Assembly: GCA_023413275.1 (NCBI GenBank) | Contig: JAEZPX010000065.1 | Span: 1-7,361, forward strand | Direction of reading: 5' to 3' | DNA: 7,361 nucleotides | Source: Bacillota bacterium | GTDB lineage: Bacteria; Bacillota; Clostridia; Lachnospirales; Anaerotignaceae | Shown here: positions 1-5,712 of the stretch, piece after piece | How the letters are laid out: each line of letters starts with the position of its first letter | Numbering within the stretch: position 1 is the first letter of the stretch | Made by a program: the position numbers and the translations under genes | Notes under the pieces: generated by a model | What the model saw: the letters and a program-made list of their open reading frames with translations, nothing else | Database searches by the model: none | What the model was told of the DNA's origin: nothing

Positions 1-2
1 GT

Positions 3-185
3 CCTATGGGGGCTATTTCAAAGGAAGATTATTCTCGGATTCCGGGGATTTGTATGAAGTGCTGTGCTTGTGTTAAAAAATGTCCTGCAGGAGCAAAGTA
101 TTTTGATGATGGGGGATTTATTTATCACAAGGAAGAGCTGGAGGAACTTTACGAAAGAAGAGCCGAACCGGAATTTTTTGTATAG
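3..185 (+). CDS. 4Fe-4S ferredoxin-type protein, C-terminal part (EFR1-like), 5' truncated by window
   Basis: Open from the window edge in frame 3 to a TAG at 183-185, giving 60 residues of a C-terminus; the start lies outside the window. It contains one complete cluster motif, C-x2-C-x2-C-x3-C-P (residues ICMKCCACVKKCP, coded from about position 48), which ligates a 4Fe-4S cluster. This is followed by GAKYFDD and an acidic helical tail rich in Glu and Arg that ends in EPEFFV. That tail after the last cluster is, from memory, typical of EFR1-family proteins (flavodoxin-like domain fused to a two-cluster ferredoxin) found in anaerobic Bacillota. The flavodoxin part is not visible, so the subfamily is an inference. 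The likely role is cytoplasmic electron transfer. It ends 88 nt before a terminator, so it is a separate transcription unit from the LysR gene. Confidence 0.75.
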   Translation, partial: PMGAISKEDYSRIPGICMKCCACVKKCPAGAKYFDDGGFIYHKEELEELYERRAEPEFFV

Positions 186-272
186 TCAATACCATAGAAA
201 GCTAATATGGCAGGCAAGGCTTGCATTAGGGACGTCATATTTATAACATCTAAGTTCAATAAGACTGTCACC

Positions 273-305
273 GCACCTTTATGCATATAAGGGTGCTTTT
301 AATTT
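273..305 (+). terminator. Rho-independent terminator after the 4Fe-4S gene
   Basis: The stem GCACCTTTA / TAAGGGTGC (9 bp with one G-T wobble) at 273-281 and 288-296 has the loop TGCATA. It is followed by TTTTAATTT. It separates the 4Fe-4S gene from the LysR promoter that starts only a few bases later. Confidence 0.75.
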
Positions 306-308
306 ATA

Positions 309-337
309 TTGCACAGCCTGTTTTTTTCGAGTATGAT
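309..337 (+). promoter_or_regulatory. Probable sigma-A promoter of the LysR gene
   Basis: A weak -35 TTGCAC (309-314) is followed by a 17-nt spacer and a good -10 TATGAT (332-337). Transcription would begin near 344. This gives a very short leader and places the ATG at 343 at or before the RNA start, which supports translation from 361. Confidence 0.5.
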
Positions 338-360
338 AAACGATGAAAGGGGTATTTTGC

Positions 361-1260
361 ATGAAGGTTGATGTATCGTTGGATTTGTACCGTATTTTTT
401 GTGCGGTGGTGCGGTCAGGCAACATGTCTGCAGCGGCCAGAGAGTTATATATTTCTCAGCCAGCGGTGAGCATGGCAATTCGGCAATTGGAGGATCGCAT
501 GGGAAGCCCTCTTTTGATTCGTACTGCAAAAGGGGTATATCCCACGGCGGAAGGTAAGCTTCTGTATACTTATTTGGAGCAGGCTTTGGGGTTGATTCAC
601 GCCGCAGAAGAAAAATATTTTCAAATGGTAAATATGGAAATGGGTGAGTTGAAAATTGGTGCCAGTGATACAGTCATTGCAAATTTTCTACTGTCTTATT
701 TGGAAAAATATCATAAGCTTTATCCTGACATTAATATTAAAGTGACCAATAAAACAACCTATGAGTCCTTGCGTTTATTGAAAAACGGAAGCGTGGATGT
801 TTGTTTTATCAATTTGCCCATTAATGATGATGGTGATTTGGAGATAAGACCTTGCATTGAAATTCATGATATTCTGGTTGGTGGAGAGCGGTACAAGCGC
901 CTGTCTGAGGTCGGGTTGGACCTAAAGGATTTGCCCGCCTACCCATTGCTTCTATTGGAGGATTTGAGCAATTCCAGAAAGTATATTGATCGTTATGCTG
1001 AAGATAATGGTGTTATATTAAATCCTATTTTGGAGCTGGGCAGTAGTGACTTATTGATAAGCTTTGCCCAAATTAATTTGGGTTTGACCTATGTTATTAA
1101 GGAGTTTACAGAGGAAGCTCTAAAGGAGAAACGCCTTTACGAAATTCCAATTACGCCGCCATTGCCAAAACGCAATATTGGCATGGTGCATTTAAAAAAT
1201 GTAACCCTACCTCATGCGGTAAGAGGTTTTATTCAATTAATTGAATTTCAAAAAAATTAA
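361..1260 (+). CDS. LysR-family transcriptional regulator
   Basis: A 299-residue protein, the usual length for LysR regulators. Residues about 6-65 form the winged helix-turn-helix, with the family's hallmark stretch GNMSAAARELYISQPAVS (20-37) followed by IRQLEDRMG and PLLIR. A linker helix follows (about 65-90). The rest, from about LKIGASD, fits the two-lobed periplasmic-binding-protein-like effector domain. The start at 361 is preferred over the in-frame ATG at 343 because AAAGGGG (346-352) sits 8 nt before 361. The ATG at 343 has no ribosome site and lies at the predicted transcription start. There is no divergently transcribed neighbour, so the usual clue to the target is missing; effector and targets are unknown. 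No terminator is visible after the stop, and the next promoter begins 8 nt later, so readthrough into the metal unit is possible. Confidence 0.93.
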   Translation: MKVDVSLDLYRIFCAVVRSGNMSAAARELYISQPAVSMAIRQLEDRMGSPLLIRTAKGVYPTAEGKLLYTYLEQALGLIHAAEEKYFQMVNMEMGELKIGASDTVIANFLLSYLEKYHKLYPDINIKVTNKTTYESLRLLKNGSVDVCFINLPINDDGDLEIRPCIEIHDILVGGERYKRLSEVGLDLKDLPAYPLLLLEDLSNSRKYIDRYAEDNGVILNPILELGSSDLLISFAQINLGLTYVIKEFTEEALKEKRLYEIPITPPLPKRNIGMVHLKNVTLPHAVRGFIQLIEFQKN

Positions 1261-1267
1261 ATTTACG

Positions 1268-1296
1268 TTGACAGAAATCGGTCTTCATGATAATAT
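1268..1296 (+). promoter_or_regulatory. Promoter of the ArsR/SmtB repressor gene
   Basis: A perfect -35 TTGACA (1268-1273), a 17-nt spacer and TAATAT (1291-1296) as -10; the overlapping GATAAT (1289-1294) is an alternative with a 15-nt spacer. It abuts the operator-like repeat that starts at 1298, so a bound repressor would block RNA polymerase. Confidence 0.75.
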
Positions 1297-1297
1297 A

Positions 1298-1319
1298 TGA
1301 ATAGATGTTCAAGTGTTCA
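1298..1319 (+). promoter_or_regulatory. Putative ArsR/SmtB (CzrA-like) operator in front of the repressor gene
   Basis: TGAATA-GA-TGTTCA (1298-1311) is an inverted repeat. Its complement reads TGAACA-N2-TATTCA, the same half-sites as the SmtB operator as I recall it. A further half-site TGTTCA lies at 1314-1319, 8 nt downstream of the equivalent half. It sits from just after the -10 box across the predicted transcription start, which fits negative autoregulation. Binding by the adjacent repressor is inferred. Confidence 0.65.
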
Positions 1320-1337
1320 AGGGAGTGGGGTGATTCT

Positions 1338-1685
1338 ATGAAGCATGATTCCATCAAGCCTAGCGATATTCATGTACTTGATGAAATAGAGCAAGATTAT
1401 TTACGGGATGTTGCAGAATTTTTTAAGGTCTTTGGGGATGTAACAAGAATCAGATTATTGCAAAGCCTTTTAGCAGGAGAAAAGAATGTTGGAGAACTGG
1501 CTGATTGTTTAGAAATGTCTCAATCGGCTGTGAGCCACCAATTGCGGGTATTGCGTCAAAATCTATTGGTAAAATACCGTAAGGAAGGAAAGACAGTTTT
1601 CTATTCTTTGGATGACGAACATGTACAAACAATATTAGAGCAAGGTATGACTCATATTCAACATAAACGTGGATATACTGAGTAA
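1338..1685 (+). CDS. ArsR/SmtB-family metal-sensing repressor, CzrA-type zinc site
   Basis: A 115-residue winged-helix repressor, typical in size. The recognition region is ELADCLEMSQSAVSHQLRVL (about 53-72), followed by the beta-wing YRKEGKTVFYSL. The C-terminal helix carries D93-x-H95-x10-H106-x2-H109. This matches the alpha-5 zinc/cobalt site of CzrA (Asp, His, His, His); SmtB has Glu in the last place. The Cys pair of the alpha-3N site of CadC/ArsR (ELCVC) is absent: the region reads NVGELADC with a single Cys57, so lead/cadmium thiolate sensing looks unlikely. It probably binds as a dimer to its own operator and to that of the following ATPase, releasing DNA when Zn(II) or Co(II) is bound. 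The start at 1338 is chosen because AAGGGAG/GGGGTG lies just upstream; the in-frame ATG at 1305 falls inside the operator, at the predicted transcription start. Confidence 0.92.
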   Translation: MKHDSIKPSDIHVLDEIEQDYLRDVAEFFKVFGDVTRIRLLQSLLAGEKNVGELADCLEMSQSAVSHQLRVLRQNLLVKYRKEGKTVFYSLDDEHVQTILEQGMTHIQHKRGYTE

Positions 1686-1692
1686 AGGAATA

Positions 1693-1720
1693 AGGCTGTT
1701 AAAAATTATTTTGACAGCCT
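1693..1720 (+). terminator. 12-bp hairpin between repressor and ATPase genes (possible weak terminator/attenuator)
   Basis: AGGCTGTTAAAA / TTTTGACAGCCT pairs over 12 positions (one T-G wobble) around the loop ATTA, starting 7 nt after the repressor stop codon. The following bases (ATCTTAAAAA) are not a proper T-run, so termination may be partial. The right arm contains the TTGACA used as -35 of the ATPase promoter. Confidence 0.5.
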
Positions 1721-1740
1721 ATCTTAAAAAGTAATATATG
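1711..1740 (+). promoter_or_regulatory. Promoter of the metal-exporting ATPase gene
   Basis: A perfect -35 TTGACA (1711-1716) is followed by TAATATATGAA, the same string found at the repressor promoter. The -10 is ambiguous: TAATAT (1732-1737, spacer 15) or TATATG (1735-1740, spacer 18). Neither spacing is ideal. Confidence 0.55.
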
Positions 1741-1760
1741 AACAAATAATCATATGAACA
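1739..1760 (+). promoter_or_regulatory. Putative ArsR/SmtB operator in front of the ATPase gene
   Basis: TGAACA-AA-TAATCA (1739-1752) resembles the SmtB-type TGAACA-N2-TATTCA site. A second TGAACA follows at 1755-1760, making a direct repeat ATATGAACA (1736-1744 and 1752-1760, offset 16). It overlaps or follows the -10 region and lies upstream of the ribosome site. It resembles the operator at 1298, so joint control by the same repressor is inferred. Confidence 0.6.
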
Positions 1761-1779
1761 TTTGTGGAGGTGTTTTGGT

Positions 1780-3942
1780 GTGAAAGTATATTTAAAAGGT
1801 TTAACCTGTGCCAATTGTGCGGGAAAGATTGAAACAGCGGTGAACGCACTGAGTGAAACCCGTCAAGCGGAAATTAACCTAGTAAAGCAAACCATGGAAG
1901 TTTCTCTATCTGATGGTACTGAAGAACAGGGTGTGTTGAAAAAAATAGAGAAAATTGTACATAAATTCGAGCCTGATGTGGTGGTAGCCATGGAGAGCAG
2001 TAGAGCCATTGCGTCTGCCGGTTGTTCCTGTTCCCATTGTCATGAAGGCGGCCATGAACATGATGATAGTCATGCCCACGAGGATGATCATGGACACGAC
2101 CATGGGGAAGGGGAAGAAGGAGAAGGAAAAAAACTTCTGATTCGTTTTGGTCTGGGTGTTATTTTGTTTTTAGCAGCAGTCTTTATGCGAGAGACCACTT
2201 GGGCGGTACCCTTATTTTTGGTTTCCTACGGAATTTTTGGTTATGATGTTTTACTAAGAGCTATTAAAAATATTGCAAGAGGTCAAGTCTTTGATGAAAA
2301 CTTTTTAATGTCTATCTCTACCGTTGGTGCTATTGCCATTGGTGAAATGCCGGAAGCGGTATTCGTTATGATGTTTTATCAGATTGGTGAGGCTTTTCAG
2401 GACTATGCAGTACGCAGATCAAGAAAATCTATCACCGCTTTATTAGATATTCGCCCGGATTCTGCGGAAGTGATTACTGAAAGTGGCGTCAAACGTGTGC
2501 ATCCCGAAGAGGTACAAATTGGAGATATCATCTTGGTGAAAGCGGGGGAAAGAATCCCCTTGGATGGCAGAGTAAAGGAAGGTCATGCCAATTTAGATAC
2601 AGCGGCTTTGACAGGGGAAGCTTTGCCTAGAGGGGTAGAGCCTGGCAGTGATGTTTTAAGCGGATGCATTAATTTGGATGGTAATTTGAAGGTTGAAGTA
2701 ACAAGACCATTTAAAGATTCTACCGTTATGAAGATTTTGGAAATGGTGGAAAATGCCGCGGGTAAAAAATCCAAAACGGAACGTTTTATTACACGATTTG
2801 CAAGGGTTTATACTCCGGTTGTAGTAGGTTTGGCTGTAGCTTTAGCGGTACTGCCTCCGGTATTAGGCTTTGGTGAGTTCCAAATGTGGTTTGGGCGTGC
2901 TTTGATTTTCTTGGTAGTATCTTGCCCATGTGCTTTGGTGTTATCGGTGCCATTAAGCTATTTTGCTGGGATTGGTGCATCCTCCAAAAATGGGATTCTA
3001 GTAAAAGGCGGAGGGGATTTGGATACCTTATGCCATGTATCACAGCTTGTTTTTGATAAGACGGGTACATTGACCAAGGGGAAATTTTCTGTAGTGGAAA
3101 TGGAAGGGGAAAACAAAGAGGAACTTATGCATTTGGCGGCTTTGGGGGAAGCTAACAGCAATCATCCCATTGCAGAAGCAATTGTTCAGGAATATAAAAA
3201 GACGAAGGAAATCTCTGGGGATTCGGCAGTGGATTATAAGGAGCTGGGTGGCTTTGGTGTCACTTACAGCTTAAATGGAGAACAGGTTTTATTGGGAAAT
3301 CACCGATTGATGGAGCGAGAAAAAATTTCATTTAAGCCTTACCAAGGCGTTGGTTCTGTGGTTTATGTTGCAAAAGATGGAACGTATATGGGTTATATTG
3401 TGGTGGCTGATACCCTTAAGGATAACTGCAAGGAGGCATTGTCTTCTTTACGTAGTATGGGTGTTCACACCATGACAATGCTCACAGGGGATAGAAAAGA
3501 AAATGCCCAAGTTATGGCGAAAGAATTGGGGATTGATCAATTCTATGCTGAGTTATTGCCTGAGGATAAAGTTCGTATCTTAGACGAGATTAAAGGCAAA
3601 GAAACAAGTGGAAAGGTTGCCTTCGTGGGGGATGGCATTAATGATGCTCCCGTATTGGCAGGAGCGGATTTGGGTGTTGCTATGGGTGGCATTGGCTCTG
3701 ATGCGGCCATTGAAGCGGCAGATGTGGTACTGATGGATGACGATATTGGAAAACTGTCTGTGGGTATTCGCATTGCCAAAAATACAAGGGTTATCGTAAG
3801 GCAAAACATTGCCTTTGCGTTGGGAATTAAAGCTTTGGTTTTAGTATTGAGCGCCGTTGGTATGGCAACCATGTGGATGGCAGTTTTTGCAGATGTTGGT
3901 GTGGCGGTATTGGCAATTTTAAACGCTATGAGAAAGAAATAA
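1780..3942 (+). CDS. zntA: P1B-2-type heavy-metal ATPase exporting Zn(II)/Cd(II)/Pb(II) (ZntA/CadA-like)
   Basis: A 720-residue inner-membrane pump that uses ATP to expel divalent soft metals. In order: an N-terminal HMA domain with CANC (Cys10, Cys13); a Cys/His-rich linker (C82, C84, C87 and nine His between 86 and 108, mixed with Asp/Glu); first membrane helices about 125-165; a second pair about 180-220; the actuator domain with TGEA (278-281); the transport helix with CPC (382-384); the phosphorylation motif DKTGTLT (Asp426); the HP motif (His462-Pro463); TGD; GDGINDAP (617-624); and a final helix with Asp705 in ADVG. CPC together with the Asp in the last helix is the P1B-2 (Zn/Cd/Pb) signature and argues against a copper pump. 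The GTG at 1780 is the start: GGAGG (1766-1770) lies 9 nt upstream, whereas the in-frame TTG at 1762 overlaps that ribosome site. Zinc versus cadmium preference cannot be read from sequence. Confidence 0.95.
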   Translation: MKVYLKGLTCANCAGKIETAVNALSETRQAEINLVKQTMEVSLSDGTEEQGVLKKIEKIVHKFEPDVVVAMESSRAIASAGCSCSHCHEGGHEHDDSHAHEDDHGHDHGEGEEGEGKKLLIRFGLGVILFLAAVFMRETTWAVPLFLVSYGIFGYDVLLRAIKNIARGQVFDENFLMSISTVGAIAIGEMPEAVFVMMFYQIGEAFQDYAVRRSRKSITALLDIRPDSAEVITESGVKRVHPEEVQIGDIILVKAGERIPLDGRVKEGHANLDTAALTGEALPRGVEPGSDVLSGCINLDGNLKVEVTRPFKDSTVMKILEMVENAAGKKSKTERFITRFARVYTPVVVGLAVALAVLPPVLGFGEFQMWFGRALIFLVVSCPCALVLSVPLSYFAGIGASSKNGILVKGGGDLDTLCHVSQLVFDKTGTLTKGKFSVVEMEGENKEELMHLAALGEANSNHPIAEAIVQEYKKTKEISGDSAVDYKELGGFGVTYSLNGEQVLLGNHRLMEREKISFKPYQGVGSVVYVAKDGTYMGYIVVADTLKDNCKEALSSLRSMGVHTMTMLTGDRKENAQVMAKELGIDQFYAELLPEDKVRILDEIKGKETSGKVAFVGDGINDAPVLAGADLGVAMGGIGSDAAIEAADVVLMDDDIGKLSVGIRIAKNTRVIVRQNIAFALGIKALVLVLSAVGMATMWMAVFADVGVAVLAILNAMRKK

Positions 3943-4000
3943 ATTATAACAGTGGTTTTACAGCAGAGTGATTTACTGTTTATTGATAAGACAGATATTA

Positions 4001-4053
4001 GGCAGGGAATGTGGTTTTCCATTTTTGGAAAAAGCGTTCTCTGCCATTTTTTT
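4001..4053 (+). terminator. Rho-independent terminator after the ATPase gene
   Basis: The long stem GGCAGGGAATG...TTTTCCA / TGGAAAAA...TTCTCTGCC (about 20 bp with a few mismatches and a small bulge, 4001-4045) has a short AT loop. It is followed by ATTTTTTTG. A second, weaker hairpin (AACAGT / ACTGTT, 3948-3953 and 3975-3980) precedes it directly after the ATPase stop. Confidence 0.85.
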
Positions 4054-4181
4054 GTACCCTCGATTCACTGCTGGCACTATAATACAGTGTTTCGTTAAAA
4101 AAGAACCTTCTGTGTAATGTATGTTTCTAATGAAGATTTGATAAATAAGGGCAGGTACAATTTTGCCATAGGATTAAGGAA

Positions 4182-4667
4182 TCAAGATCCTTTTTCAGAT
4201 TTTTTAATATATTTCTGTGCCAATTGCTCATATTCCTTATAAACATCTTCGTTTACATATGCTGATATAGACCTTTTTATGTTCTCACTAGAAAGAGTAA
4301 CTCTACGGATATTAGGTTCTAATTCATTGCAACTGACACCAAAGGTTGTTACTGCATTTTCTGAGACAATTTCAAATTCGTACCCACCACCACCGTAAAG
4401 AATGTAATCTATTGAAAGTGGGTCAATGTTTGGATTCATATATTTAATTTTGGACGCCATCTGTAATAAAGATTCATAATCAGACTGGTCAATCTGGGTA
4501 TAGTTTTCTTTTTCGGCTAGGCAACCTTGTTCATAGACAAAGGCTTGTGTGCCATTTTCAGGAAATTTATTGAGCCCTCGTATACGTTGATAGTCTACGG
4601 AGAAGTAATAAAATAGGCCAATACTTGCAATTACAACGCAACCCAAAACTATTTTTAATTTTTTCAT
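4182..4667 (-). CDS. Membrane-anchored protein of unknown function (161 aa)
   Basis: I do not recognise this protein. It begins MKKLKIVLG and has one hydrophobic segment (about residues 5-24) after a lysine-rich start. A polar domain of about 135 residues follows, probably outside the cell, with a GGGG stretch (YGGGGYEFEI), two Cys after the anchor, and a lysine-rich C-terminal helix. The Cys at position 9 is too close to the start, with the hydrophobic run continuing beyond it, to be a convincing lipobox, so an uncleaved anchor is more likely. The start at 4667 is chosen because GGAGGG (4672-4677) lies 4 nt upstream; the ATG at 4679 would place that ribosome site inside the coding sequence. 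It follows the YdcF-like gene by 71 nt on the same strand with no convincing promoter between them, so the two are probably co-transcribed. Its DNA is AT-rich compared with the flanks. Confidence 0.75.
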   Translation of the reverse strand: MKKLKIVLGCVVIASIGLFYYFSVDYQRIRGLNKFPENGTQAFVYEQGCLAEKENYTQIDQSDYESLLQMASKIKYMNPNIDPLSIDYILYGGGGYEFEIVSENAVTTFGVSCNELEPNIRRVTLSSENIKRSISAYVNEDVYKEYEQLAQKYIKKSEKGS

Positions 4668-4712
4668 AGTTCCCTCCATGGTAAGTTATAGCCTGTCCCA
4701 TCAGAGTAACGC

Positions 4713-4734
4713 ACCAACATTTTTTAATGTTGGT
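4713..4734 (-). repeat. Intercistronic perfect hairpin downstream of the ydcF-like gene
   Basis: ACCAACATT-TTTT-AATGTTGGT is a perfect 9-bp inverted repeat with a 4-nt loop, located 4 nt beyond the TAG of the ydcF-like gene. Neither strand has a T-run after it, so it is not a standard terminator. In the transcript it could protect the upstream message from 3' exonucleases or reduce expression of the downstream gene. Confidence 0.5.
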
Positions 4735-4738
4735 TCAG

Positions 4739-5491
4739 CTACTGTCTTAGTAGTATAAGTTTTATAAGGGCTAAGACCTCCCGAATATAGTTTACAGGAG
4801 CTAAATACCATTGTATTTTTGCGTGCAGATAGTTACTATTGATTCCTACAATTTTAGATAACTCGTTTGCTCTAAATAAATGAAAATCATTTGTTATAAA
4901 AACTGACGTGTATTCGTTTTCAAAATGGGTATCTAATAGCTTTTGGGATAAAACAAAGTTTTCATAGGTACTTGTAGAGCTATCTTCCATTATTATCTTA
5001 TTTTCGGGAATTCCTCTTGAAAGCAAGTATCTTTCCATTGCTAAGGCTTCCGTTATGGTTTCGTTGCGGCCTTGTCCTCCAGATACAACGATCATAGCAT
5101 TTGGATTTTTATTGAAATATTCTATGCTTTTTTCCAGTCTATAGTAAAGGGGTAGCGTAATCTTATCCCCGTTCAGTCCTGCACCAAGAACAATCACAGC
5201 ATCCTCTTTATAAGTTGCAGTGTCAATTTGACCAAAGACAGCAATAAACAAAATAGCCGAAATCATAATTGTGTTACCTAGTAAGAATAGATTTTTTAGC
5301 CACTTAACAACGCCTTTTTCTGAAAGTTGTTGAATCCTTTCATAATAAAAACCATAGATGAAATAGGCAGCACCCACCATAAATGTTGCTATAACACCAA
5401 CATTAAAACTAATTACCAGTGACAAAATGATTGCATCACACGCTAAATATATCCCAAGTATGATAAAAATAGATTTAATAACCCTTTTCAA
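4739..5491 (-). CDS. YdcF/DUF218-family membrane protein
   Basis: A 250-residue protein. Its N-terminal third is hydrophobic with about three membrane segments (about 7-29, 31-49, 68-87). The conserved YdcF/DUF218 (SanA-like) domain follows: DAVIVLGAG (97-105), VVSGGQG (135-141), the ETITEA segment (144-149), DSSTSTYEN (170-178) and ITNDFHLFRA (199-208). Family members are thought to bind a nucleotide-like ligand or act on envelope precursors; a precise reaction is not established, and none is claimed here. The TTG at 5491 is the start because GAGGTGGGG (5498-5506) is 6 nt upstream. The reading frame stays open to a TTG at 5584, but I see no ribosome site there, and that extension (starting LLLYFNCKI) is not family-like. 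It is first in a probable two-gene unit with the anchored protein at 4182-4667. Confidence 0.88.
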   Translation of the reverse strand: MKRVIKSIFIILGIYLACDAIILSLVISFNVGVIATFMVGAAYFIYGFYYERIQQLSEKGVVKWLKNLFLLGNTIMISAILFIAVFGQIDTATYKEDAVIVLGAGLNGDKITLPLYYRLEKSIEYFNKNPNAMIVVSGGQGRNETITEALAMERYLLSRGIPENKIIMEDSSTSTYENFVLSQKLLDTHFENEYTSVFITNDFHLFRANELSKIVGINSNYLHAKIQWYLAPVNYIREVLALIKLILLRQ

Positions 5492-5537
5492 TGTATACCC
5501 CACCTCTTCATTTAAAATAGTCAGTAATACCCCATTG

Positions 5538-5584
5538 GATAAGGTATTATCTAAAATCTTACAATTAAAATATAACAATAGCAA
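5538..5584 (-). promoter_or_regulatory. Possible promoter of the ydcF-like pair with a small inverted repeat at the start site
   Basis: On the minus strand, TTGCTA (5584-5579), a 17-nt spacer and TAAGAT (5561-5556) form a 4/6 plus 4/6 match to sigma-A boxes. An inverted repeat, GATAA-GGTA-TTATC as read on the plus strand (5538-5551), falls over the predicted transcription start and could be an operator. The whole stretch is very AT-rich, so both may be chance. Confidence 0.3.
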
Positions 5585-5634
5585 TTGCTTTGGAAAATGG
5601 TACTATTTATTTAAGAAATTTGTAGGAACCTTGT

Positions 5635-5694
5635 AAAAAAAGCCTTTCCATTAACGCCCCAGATGATGTTGTGGGTGCTTGGAAAGGCTTTTTG
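5635..5694 (-). terminator. Rho-independent terminator of the amidotransferase-mscS-DUF951 operon (stem works in both directions)
   Basis: On the minus strand, a 14-bp stem containing TGGAAAGGC / GCCTTTCCA (5680-5693 with 5637-5650) encloses a loop of about 29 nt. It is followed by seven Ts. Reading plus-ward, the same stem ends in five Ts. It insulates the downstream ydcF-like pair from transcription of the operon. Confidence 0.88.
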
Positions 5695-5712
5695 TTCTAT
5701 ATTAATCAAAAA

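Noticed and set aside
64..246. A 60-codon plus-strand frame overlapping the 4Fe-4S gene
   Set aside because: Most of it is out of frame with the Cys-rich coding sequence at 3-185, and its product resembles nothing known. It is a shadow frame.
186..272. The gap after the 4Fe-4S gene
   Set aside because: Only a tiny GCAAG-G-CTTGC repeat near 214 is present, too short to form a useful hairpin. There is no gene or promoter.
1231..1246. A perfect 16-bp palindrome ATTCAATTAATTGAAT at the end of the LysR gene
   Set aside because: It is entirely A/T-dominated and lies within coding sequence (IQLIEF). It has no loop or T-run typical of a terminator, so chance is the simplest explanation. It could be revisited as an operator if conserved.
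2789..3161. Overlapping minus-strand frames antisense to the ATPase core
   Set aside because: They lie opposite the CPC and DKTGT region, whose coding constraint produces long empty complementary frames. I saw no ribosome site or recognisable protein.
3543..4022. A 159-codon minus-strand frame antisense to the 3' end of the ATPase gene
   Set aside because: It is low-complexity Ala/Ile/Pro/Thr/Ser output from the complement of conserved ATPase codons, has no family resemblance, and crosses the terminator stem. The ATPase frame explains the sequence.
4054..4181. The 128-nt gap between the ATPase terminator and the end of the anchored-protein gene, with TATAAT at 4078-4083
   Set aside because: No -35 box sits at a suitable distance and no plus-strand gene follows. 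Short inverted repeats near 4066-4088 and 4160-4192 lack T-runs. I see no supported feature here.
4640..4667. A possible lipobox (VLGC) in the anchored protein
   Set aside because: The Cys is at residue 9 with too short a hydrophobic stretch before it and a long hydrophobic run after it. This fits a membrane anchor better than a lipoprotein signal.
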